Shown: piece by piece, positions 55,875 to 64,000 of the stretch | Position numbering within the stretch: the stretch's first letter is position 1 | Layout of the letters: each line of letters starts with the position of its first letter | DNA from: Diphasiastrum complanatum | Taxonomy: Eukaryota > Streptophyta > Lycopodiopsida > Lycopodiales > Lycopodiaceae | Direction: 5' to 3' | NCBI GenBank assembly: GCA_029204225.1 | Contig: CM055104.1 | Location: 24,939,285-25,003,284, forward strand | Length of the DNA: 64,000 bases | Notes under the pieces: generated by a model | The model's input: the letters and a program-made list of their open reading frames with translations, nothing else | Database searches by the model: none | What the model was told of the DNA's origin: nothing | Position numbers and translations under genes: made by a program

Positions 55875-56083
55875 CTATGGTGGCCAATACTTGTGAAGTC
55901 GGCTACCGTTGATGGGTGTATCAAATGGCATCCCATCAAGTTGTTCAAGGTTCATGACACCATGGCTTAGGATCTCCCTGACACGATACGGGCCTTCACC
56001 TATGAGCTTCAATTTTCCCTTGATTGCCTTGGTTTTATACATGAGGATTAGATCTCCAAATTGAAGATCCTTCTTGTACAACC
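55875..56083 (-). pseudogene. Ty3/gypsy integrase C-terminus, fragment
   Basis: Reads RLYKKDLQFGDLILMYKTKA, KGKLKLIGEGPYRVREIL, then LEQLDGMPF and NGSRLHKYWPP before the stop. This is the Athila/Tat-type integrase tail (F..GDLVL......GKL...W.GP..V.......LE..DG..F.VNG.RLK.Y). It ends abruptly at 56083, where a copia LTR was inserted, so its upstream part is lost or displaced. Confidence 0.85.
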
Positions 56084-56760
56084 TGTGAAAATAAAAAAGC
56101 CATCCAACTTGACTATTGGAGTTGATGAAGATTTTCATCTTGCATGTAGTGTTACAAGTTGTAAATATCAAAATTAGCCTTGTAGAAACTCGAGTTACAT
56201 GTCACGCAATCATGTGTAGTTGTTATATGTGACATGCATGTAGATTGAGATAGTGAAATGGCCAAACTTGGGCTAGTAGAAACTCGAGATACCATAAATG
56301 CATAAAGTCCCCATTGTCCAAAGTGACATGCAAGGCATGCAAAAGTTGGTATGGACACAAGCATGATGATTATTTGTACATTTCTAGCTTAGATATTGCC
56401 ACATGTAAAAAGTAGGTAGATATTGCCACATTGTCACTAGTTTTGTAGATTAGACCTTTATATGTGGAAGAAAGTGGTTGCATGTTAGTACTACCATGAG
56501 TTTTCATCATTCCCTATATATGTAAGTGAGAATCCTCACTATTCTTGATGATGAATCAAACTTTGGAACAAAACCATGTCAATTTGGATTGTGATTGTAA
56601 GCTTGTAATATGATTCTCTCTCTAACTCGAGGAGATCTTCTTTGTCATGTAATTAATTTTGAATGCACTTTCTCACACATGTGAAATGTAGTTACTTTTG
56701 ATTATTTGTATTATGGATTGTGTTCTAGCCTTGGATTCTAGTGTTAGATTGTGAATTTCA
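56084..56760 (+). repeat. 5' LTR of the pol-deficient copia (end tentative)
   Basis: Start fixed by the 3' copy at 58901. The end at 56760 (GTGAATTTCA) is inferred from inverted ends and the length of related LTRs; the primer site after it is too diverged to be sure. TCTCACACATGTGAAA lies at 56671. Confidence 0.5.
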
Positions 56761-57547
56761 CTCTGATTGTCATCCAGCTGCTTTCACAAAGCTTAGGGAA
56801 GGTCGTTATCAATAATTTGTTTATGCATGAGAGATATTGAGACAATTCAAGCTAGAAACACTTTTTGCTATCAATTCTTAATGTGTTTGTGGATTAATGA
56901 GATCAAATTGAAAGTGATCAGACCAAATCAGCTTCTGTATGGATTTCAGATATTTCACGCATGTGAAAACCAACACACTTCAACCAATTTGTTCTCCTAA
57001 CTATTTGATCCAAAGATAGTGACATTATAGCTTGCTGAAAAGCTAGAAGTGTCTGCTTTTGATTGTAATCTGTTTCAAATCAAACTTATTATCCTAGAAA
57101 GAGTTATAACCTCTTAAAGAGGGGTAGGGAATGACCCAAAACCCAAGTGGACACCTTTTGTTTTGATCATTTTGCTAGTTTGATTCAAAGTCCATTTCTG
57201 AGTTGTCAATCATAGATAGAATTTTGTGAACAAGTTTGTGAAGTCATAGCCACATCATTTCACACATTTCAGTTGTGTTTGAGTTGCATGTGAGATCCTG
57301 GAGTGTTTTTCAATCCTTTGAAACTCATGGAAAAAGTTGACACCAAACTTGTAAGTGCTTTATCATTAGATAGAGGCTAGATATAAATTCAAGCTGATTG
57401 ATTGTCTATTGTGAGCTAGATCTCACATATTTTGTTGCAAGATTTCAATAGGTTGGATCAACATTCCAAGTTAGATCCTAGATTGAGAAAGAAGCAACAC
57501 ATTCAATTCCATTTTTTGTCATTACTAGAAAATTTCTCAAAGAGAAC
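56761..57547 (+). other. leader of the pol-deficient copia
   Basis: Untranslated; contains TTTCACGCATGTGAAA at 56953. No frame of interest. Confidence 0.45.
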
Positions 57548-58196
57548 ATGACATCCATGGGTTCATTCCTCTTGGATCATTGTGAGGGGTTAACATCTTC
57601 CAATTATGCTATTTGTAAGATAAGAATGGAATCATTATTGGTTCTTCAAGATGTAATGGACATTGTGTTGGGAATTGAAGTTGAACCTGAAGCTCCTAAT
57701 GAAGCTCTGAGTTTCAAGAAGAGATCATCAAAATGAATGTATCCAATGAAGTGTTAAGAGAGATTAGTTCTGAAACCTCAGCCAAGGAGGCTTTGGATAT
57801 CCTTTTAGGACCATTTATGGAGCAAAGAACACATCAAGATTGCTCACACTTAGAAATCAGATATTTCTAAGCTATTAGACAGTTGATGGAGTGCTTCAAA
57901 CTATGTCATGAGAGTTAAGGATCTTCACAAAGAATTAGCATGCATTGGAGATACTCTAAAGAACAGTGAACTTGTTCAAGTAATCCTTAATGGATTAAGA
58001 AATGAGTACGAAAACATTGTCCAATCTTATGCTATCAAGGAGGAGCTACCAACATTGGAAACTCATCATGGAGTTCTATTCATGGAAAGGAGAGGAAACA
58101 TTCAGGTGGTATTCAATCCAAAATACTCACTTATGTTTCTCTTTCTTTATTTGATGTACTATCTTGGTTATTTGAGATTTGTTCATCTCAAAGGTT
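57548..58196 (+). pseudogene. gag: copia Gag, broken
   Basis: From ATG 57548: MTSMGSFLLDHCEGLTSSNY, RMESLLVLQDVMDIVLGIEV; then, after frame changes near 57735-57905, MRVKDLHKELACIGDTLKNS and LVQVILNGLRNEYENIVQSY. This matches Gag of the element at 52113. The part after 58140 is homologous, with stops, to the stretch at 63890-63980 that encodes the start of copia RT, so gag appears joined nearly directly to RT-derived sequence. Confidence 0.85.
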
Positions 58197-58670
58197 AAGT
58201 AAGGCTATTCTAGTTTTGAATGAAGCCTTTGTTTGGAAATAATTCTTGTCATTGATGACTTGATTATGATTCCAAATGATTTTGAAAACAACATGTTGTA
58301 TCATCAAAAGGTTGCTCTTGGATATTGTAAGAGCAAGAATAAGAACAAGCTCAAACATATTGAGAAACATGTTCTTTCATGTGATGAGGCATTTTGTAGA
58401 CTTCTTTTGAGGCTAAGTGAAGTATCCAAAGAGGACACTTATACCCTTAAGAAAGTATTAAGCCTCAATAAGATCAAGATAGAATCTGATTTCAAGATTA
58501 GATCCTTTGTGGATAAAGTTCATAGTGTATGGGCTAGTCAAGCTAGTATGCTTAATCTTGTTAATCAATACTTTTGCTCAAGTTATGATCTTGATCTCTA
58601 TGATCTTGGTGATCATTGTGAGGCATGGAAGCCTCGGTTTTCTACTTTTTTGGTGCAGCTATCTTCATGA
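58197..58670 (+). other. open frame of unknown nature inside the copia derivative
   Basis: A 145-codon frame without an ATG at its start reads IDDLIMIPNDFENNMLYHQK, LSCDEAFCRLLLRLSEVSKE and VDKVHSVWASQASMLNLVNQ. I see no copia domain. It could be very diverged pol or acquired sequence. Confidence 0.3.
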
Positions 58671-58995
58671 AAATGGACCTTTCAAATCCGAGATCAACAT
58701 CAAGCATGGAGATGGCATATTGGAATAGTGGAAGTTTGGTGGAATGGTGAGGATGCTACTATGATGGATTCTTTGGATGATCTTCAATACAAATGCAAAA
58801 CAAAGAATCCACAAAAAAAGTTACTTCATCAACATTGAGCCAACCTTGGAGTATTTCAAGTTCAAATGTTCAAATCAAGTTGATAGCTTTTTAGGAGGAG
58901 TGTGAAAATCAAAAAGCCATCCAACTTCACTATTGGGGTTGATGAAGATTTTCATCTTGCATGTAGTGTTACAAGTTGTAAATATCAAAATTAGC

Positions 58996-59916
58996 CCAAA
59001 ATGAACAGACAAATGATATGACCCAATAGTAGATATATTGCATCCAATCTACTTTTAAGATATGTACCTACTCCTAAGTGATTTTAAGGCTTGCACTATA
59101 AGTTGGCTCACGTAAACACTAGTATGATGTTGACTTTTGTGGTGCTTCTTCAAAGCAACCAACTAGAATCTATATTTCATCTATGGACAGTTTCTAATTG
59201 AAGTGTAGTGTCCAACATATTCTATTTATGCTTACAAAAAAACTTCACTCAACCTTTTGTATTAAAGAGTACACACTTTGTAGTTGTGATTTGAAATGAA
59301 TAGTATTCATTTTGCATTTGAATTTTATCATTGACATTCATATTTCATGGGCAATGTCAATCTCTATTGTTCAAAAGAAACATGTTCAAGGCATGACAAA
59401 GCTTTATATGTTCTCAGATGAGCCTATAATACCAACAAGATCATTGAGAACTAAGCTTTACTCGCTACCAAAACATTTCAATATATTGCTGAGAAAAGAA
59501 AAAAGTATAAAATACTTAACTGGATTAGCTACTAAGAGACATGCCTAGTTTTTTGATTAAGCTAAGGGCAAGATGTTTATGCTTGGTGCACAAATTGAAC
59601 TTACCATACATTATGCCATAATATTTGATTCTAATAAATAAAGACATATATGAAGATGACTATCATTCTATAAGTCCAATTTGAAAAGAATGTAGCTATT
59701 TATTTTCAGGTGCAAGTGTATCATAAAGCAATTGTTGCCATGACAAAAATTTTGAGAACATCATGTAATTGAGCTCAATTGAGATTCACCAATTCTATTT
59801 ACCAAAGTTTGAAGTTCAAATGTTTGTCCAAAATTTTGTGGATAATGCATAACCTGAGTTTTTGCTTTAATAACTTTGAATTTTACTTTGTTTCTTACTT
59901 CTAGCTAACATAAATT
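58996..59916. other. no gene; 3' flank of the MORN gene
   Basis: AT-rich. A 78-codon plus-strand frame at 59312-59548 has no motif. Confidence 0.35.
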
Positions 59917-60368
59917 CTAAGATAATTTGCAACTCAAACCCGGTCCACATCCATTAAAAAATTGACCATGCCATGTATGTCCTTGTTTATCAATGTAGGA
60001 TCCAGTGCCATGCATCTTGTTGTCTCTCCATTCTCCTATGTAAATTCGACCATCCGGCCACTTAACACATGTACATAGTTCAAGACTTGTTATTTTTTGC
60101 TATAACTCATAGAGCATATAAGCAACATACTTAAATACATACTAAGATTGAAAGTGAAAAGTCTAATCTAACAAACACAACTGAATTTTTGTTTTTTATC
60201 CATAGGATGCTTTCAAATTTGCACAAGTATTGAAAGTAATAGTCAAATAATCTCAACTTTTGGCAAGTTTAGGGCTATTTAAACTCACCTTATAAGTTCC
60301 TTTACCACTATATTTCCCAGTATCCCAGGCACCTTCATAAGCAGCACCACTTGCATATTTGAAAATGC
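59917..60368 (-). CDS. MORN-repeat protein, last two exons
   Basis: Two exons on the minus strand. Exon 60368-60289 follows an acceptor (CCTTAG|GC) and encodes IFKYASGAAYEGAWDTGKYS then GKGTYK, ending at a donor (AAG|GTGAGT). After a 228-bp intron, exon 60060-59917 starts at TTAAG|TGG and encodes WPDGRIYIGEWRDNKMHGTG then SYIDKQGHTWHGQFFNG and a short tail to a TAG. Joined in phase 0 they give GTYKWPDGRIYIGEW, an unbroken run of MORN repeats (Y.G.W..G...G.G.Y). MORN repeats bind membranes or proteins and occur in plant PIP5K, ARC3 and other proteins; which gene this is cannot be told. Upstream exons were not found between 60369 and 64000. With intact splice sites and no stops, it is the best host-gene candidate here. 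Confidence 0.7.
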
Positions 60369-61760
60369 CTAAGGATTAACATGAAGCTCTTAGTATGAAA
60401 CTTGATTTTGGTGAATATGATCTCAATACAGTACATTAAGGATGAATTGGGCCTCAAATTAGGATGCTTAAATTCTAGCCTTTGTTTTCTAATACTCACA
60501 CTTAGTGCATAACTAATTTATCTTTGCACTAAGATCTTCATGTCAATCTTCAATCATGGATCTTATTAATATAATCACATCCTTGGCTTTGCATTTTATT
60601 ATATGTATTTTATTTACAAGATTTTCTACAACAACAAAAATGGCATTTTATGTCCATATGCTTTGTTATGTATTTTTCTTCAAAGACATACTTATTTGGT
60701 TATTTTCACATAGAGAGGTACTCATCGATGAAAATAATAGAAAAACGATTTGCAATCAATCACTTTCTTAACTTTAGCTTAATTTACTTATTTCCAAATG
60801 TGAGTTCTCCCTCTTAAGCATCCACATATAATAAATCATTTTCTACGTATCTATCATATGATTTATATTGCACCTATAGAGGCATATGCATATAATAGTT
60901 TTTAAGATTTTCTAGGATGAATGGTGTCATTATAGTTACAATGGTTAGATTTAGACTCTTCGTTAATCCACGCAATTTTGCTTTACCAAATGCATATCAC
61001 CAAGAAGAATATGAAAGGAGATTAGGTCTACAAGTTCAAGTTTCTTGCTTAACTCTTCTCCAGGGTTATCCTCTCTTCATCAACAGGCTTACTTGCATTA
61101 ACTGTGACCCTCTATCACTATCCATTGAAAATGAAACAGAGGTTCAGAAACTACAGTTTCTAACTCCTAGAGTTAGCATGCAACAGATTCACAGGGGTTC
61201 CAAGAACTTGGTTGCTTCCACAACTAATCTTGCATGCATCCACAATCCAAGGTCTAAATCTACCACAGTTTAGCGAATCAGCAATTTACAATATCCAATC
61301 TATGTTTTCAGTTTTCAGTTCACAGTTTGCATACTTCACAAGAGGATTAGTCTAAAAACCTTAAATCCAAACCTGCAAACCATAAATTCAAAATTTCCAA
61401 CAACAGTAAGCTTATTCATCTTGGATAAATCCATTCCTCGTCAATCTATCAACAAATAGCCTACTATTAAATCTGAATCAAAACTGTCCAAAACATTATG
61501 GATTCATGCAAATTATTCATCCAAAAAAAAAATAGATATACCCAAGAAAGAGGAACTATCAATGCGGATCATTCTACTTCAAATGGAAACTTTCTCTCAA
61601 GGCTTCAGAAAAAATAAGAATGAATTCCACACTAATCCACAACATCTTTAATAAAATCAAACAAAGAAAAGAACACTCTACCATCAAGTTTGAAAAGCAT
61701 GCTTCACACATGAATTAGTAATCCCAACTCAATTTTTCTTTCAGTGCATGCAACATGCAA
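60369..61760. other. presumed intron or flank of the MORN gene
   Basis: No MORN-like exon seen on the minus strand. A plus-strand 118-codon frame (60917-61273) has no recognisable motif. Confidence 0.35.
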
Positions 61761-62236
61761 AGTGGTTTCTGTGAAATATACATATCTAGGCAATTTCATG
61801 AGTTGACATGCAGTACATGCAATATCCATGCATGCAGTTACACATGTGATTCCTTGGTAGTTGAGTTAACTGAGTTAAGTGGACTTTCCATGAAACTCCA
61901 CTATAGGAATTCGAGCCACTTTGATGTAGGGAAGCTGTGGCATGTTTTGCCATATTGTGAATAATGAGATTTTGGTGTTTTAGACTTATTCTCTCTCTAC
62001 CCGACTTTTCTAGTGTTGATTTTCTCTCTCTACTTGAGAGCAGCCTGTTTTTCTCGTACTGAGCACTTAGAATTATTTCTGAAATTCATTCCTCATAGTG
62101 AGAAGTTAGTTTTTTCAGTCAGATGTATGCCATTGTGCTCTTGCCATAGATGTTTCAAGAATCTTGTGCAATCACAACACCTCAGTAAGGTCCTGTAAGG
62201 TGTGTAGTGAAGTTCACACATGCTAAAAACTTCACA
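61761..62236 (+). repeat. 5' LTR (right end certain, left end not) of a copia element
   Basis: Ends AACTTCACA at 62236 directly before a primer site. The start is not fixed; TGTGAAATATAC near 61770 is one candidate. Confidence 0.5.
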
Positions 62237-62248
62237 TGGTACTAGAGC
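62237..62248 (+). other. primer binding site, two changes
   Basis: TGGTACTAGAGC, a slightly mutated TGGTATCAGAGC, abutting the LTR end. Confidence 0.7.
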
Positions 62249-63003
62249 TTCATGCTTTGAAGAGGTGAGAGTGTATACATCAGAACAGCAATGCCTTTGC
62301 TTGTAGGAACTCAGATTTGGGAGAGGAATACAAACTCACTGACAAACAAGCCATCTATGGACCATAAGTGGATCAAATCAGGCCTGATTTGCTTTAGCTG
62401 ACCCCTGTACAGACATAGAGCTCACACGTGTAAAATCAGCCCTCTTTGTTTGAGTGCTACTTCCCAAGGAATGATCCAAATTTGATGCTCTATAGCTTGT
62501 TGGATAGGTATTGAAGAGTAGAATGTGTTGCTTGAGTTTTTAAATCAATTTGATTTGTTCTTAGAAGAGTTTAAGGCAATCAGAGAATTTGAGAGAGTTC
62601 TCATCTCGTGGGATATGCCAAAGTGAACACACATAAGGTATTTTCAACAATTTCTTCAATTTTCATTGTCAATCAAATAGAATTGGATAGAAGTGAGTAT
62701 TGTGAGGTATTAGACTTTTCATTTCACACAAATTATTGTGTTTGAGTTGAAGGTAAGTTCCTAGAGAGTTTATCAATTTTTTGAAACGAGATAGACTTCT
62801 AACTTGCATGTGCTTCATTTTAGTGATTGAAGCAAGATCCAAATTCAAGATAGATTGATTTTTTTATGTTGAGAGTTTGATCTCAATTCTGTTGCCAGAT
62901 TAAATAGGTTGGATCAACATCATCAGTGCTAGATCCTAGGTTGAGATAGCAAACAATACTTTCAACTCCATCTTTGTCATTACTAGAATTTCTCATAGAG
63001 AAG
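62249..63003 (+). other. untranslated leader of the copia at the window end
   Basis: 755 bp without a conserved frame; TCACACGTGTAAAA at about 62423. Confidence 0.5.
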
Positions 63004-63146
63004 ATGTCTTCATCTGGTTCACATTTCTTGGAGCACATTGAGAGATTAACATCTTCCAACTATGCAATGTGGAATATTAGAATGGAATCATTATTGATTG
63101 TACATGATGTAATGGAAATTGTAAGTAGAGCTGAAGAAGAACCTAT
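63004..63146 (+). pseudogene. gag: copia Gag, amino-terminal fragment
   Basis: ATG at 63004 by homology with MTSMGSFLLDH at 57548: MSSSGSHFLEHIERLTSSNY, AMWNIRMESLLIVHDVMEI. The frame is interrupted at 63147 by an LTR fragment. Confidence 0.85.
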
Positions 63147-63734
63147 TGTGCAAAAAGTACAAAAAGGACCAAGAGTGGATCCTAATCTGATCCTCAAGAG
63201 GGATTGGTTGTCAGATTACTTGATCTACCAATCTACTTCAGATTAAAATCAATCTAGATCAATTATAGACATAAAATCTTAACAAGAACAATCATTAATT
63301 GAAGGTAAGTGTACTTTATGGTTTCACATGTGTGAAACACTGTCTGAGTACGGACTCCAACCTGAAAATAAAGTACACATTGATAGAACCTTAAAACAAT
63401 CAAAACAAATGTAGACAAATGGAGAGAATCACTCAAAATTGCTTCCAAAACCAAGATTGGTTTCTCACATTGATTATGGCCAAATGTGGCTCTATATATA
63501 CAATAAGTGGGAGCTCGTGGTACTGATCATCCCTTTGATCCCACATGTGTGAAGGTGCTTTGTCATATGATAATTCATCATGCAAAACTGACACTTGGAC
63601 AAAACCTTCTATTTTGAGCACTTTTGGTCCATTTTTCTTCTATATGGAGATCTACTTGAAAATCTTCTAGAAGTCAAAATTCGTCTACTTCAGCTTATTC
63701 CACACATGTGAGGTGTCCTCTACACATGGGATGT
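63147..63734 (-). repeat. LTR fragment of the 19.26-kb copia family
   Basis: Matches 19256 to about 19853 with few differences, from the terminal TGT(G/A)CAAAAAG onward. The far end stops at TAACC, where 19853 continues, so it is truncated. Left flank CCTAT and right flank CCTAG only resemble a duplication. Confidence 0.8.
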
Positions 63735-63757
63735 GACACGTAACCTAGATTTATTTT

Positions 63758-64000
63758 ATGTCCTTGGAAAGTATTTTGCTTGGAACTTTAGATAAGTTCA
63801 AACTTATTGTCATGATCCAAGAGAAATCGATCAAGATTAAGGAGCATCAATCACAAAATGAAAATAGTTTCATTTACGCTATCATGTCAACTTATGAAGA
63901 ACCATTTTGCTTTGAAGAGATTTTTGTATCTCAAAGGTGGATTAAGGCAATACTAGTTGAGTGTGATGCCTTAAAAGATAGCAAAATATGTTTTCCTTGT
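63758..64000 (+). pseudogene. pol: copia RT amino-terminal region, open to the window end
   Basis: An 81-codon frame running off the window: LGTLDKFKLIVMIQE, then STYEEPFCFEEIFVSQRW, IKAILVECDALKDSK. The second part matches the start of copia RT (EP.C..EA.....W..AM..E..AL). As it follows a Gag fragment with no protease or integrase, this element also seems to be a deletion derivative. The frame is open, so the status downstream is unknown. Confidence 0.6.

Larger units (their letters stand above)
56084..58995 (+). mobile_element. pol-deficient copia derivative, plus orientation
   Basis: A 5' LTR from 56084 (TGTGAAAATAAAAAAGCC), gag from 57548, a short non-copia-like region, a purine tract (TTAGGAGGAG, 58891-58900) and 95 bp of a 3' LTR from 58901. 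The last 95 bp match the LTR start with few differences. No protease knuckle, integrase or YVDD is present in 2.9 kb, so it would need proteins in trans. The 3' LTR is truncated, so no target duplication can be checked. It inserted into the gypsy integrase end at 56083. Confidence 0.75.

Noticed and set aside
60917-61273. 118-codon plus-strand frame
   Set aside because: No motif and opposite in strand to the MORN exons; probably intronic chance frame.
1-64000. tRNA, rRNA or CRISPR array
   Set aside because: The tRNA-like matches are short primer sites of retrotransposons; no cloverleaf, rRNA core or regular spacer-repeat array was seen.

Overview
The window is nuclear DNA from a land plant or close streptophyte relative with a large, repeat-dominated genome. 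This rests on Ty1/copia elements primed by initiator tRNA-Met (several exact TGGTATCAGAG sites), a Ty3/gypsy chromovirus with a chromodomain, an Athila-type tRNA-Asp primer site, a CACTA transposase of TNP2 type, a leucine-rich-repeat receptor-like protein fragment and spliced exons. It is AT-rich. The species cannot be named from the sequence. No tRNA, rRNA, CRISPR or prokaryotic feature was seen.

Layout. 0.3-3.5 kb: a degenerate histone H3-like gene (-) and an unrecognised spliced gene (+) diverge from a promoter with mirrored G-box/CCAAT modules. 3.9-11.6 kb: a spliced transposase-like gene (-), split in an intron by a non-coding LTR element (5090-10265, exact 5-bp target duplication GCAAT). 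12.3-15.2 kb: a broken chromovirus pol (-) joined to a fragment resembling a Crypton/DUF3504 tyrosine recombinase. 15.7-22.6 kb: a copia RT scrap, a palindrome cluster, copia and Athila-like LTR remnants and an LRR pseudogene. 22.9-25.4 kb: a CACTA transposase cut off by a second copy of the 11-kb transposase 5' end. 26-29.7 kb: AT-rich DNA without genes.

29.7-40.1 kb: an older minus-strand copia element with an odd, apparently permuted pol reading frame, into which a young, intact plus-strand copia (31444-37865; 1317-aa polyprotein, LTRs identical by eye except one 11-bp indel, target duplication CAAAG) has inserted. 40.1-43.4 kb: gypsy fragments, two 25-bp minisatellite arrays and a 312-aa ORF downstream of a gypsy integrase end. 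43.4-49.6 kb: unrecognised remnants, a copia 3' end and a DNA-transposase scrap. 49.6-53.7 kb: a decayed copia (-). 53.7-56.1 kb: a second gypsy integrase end followed by repeats and another downstream reading frame. 56.1-59.0 kb: a pol-less copia derivative. 59.9-60.4 kb: two cleanly spliced exons of a MORN-repeat protein (-), the best candidate for an ordinary host gene. 61.8-64 kb: another copia derivative running off the end.

Most coding sequence belongs to mobile elements at different stages of decay. Only the 33.3-37.2 kb polyprotein looks fully competent. Items most worth following are the H3-like gene and its bidirectional promoter, the recombinase-like fragment, the permuted pol ORF, the gypsy downstream ORFs and the palindrome shared by several copia LTRs. 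All family assignments were made by eye, without database searches.
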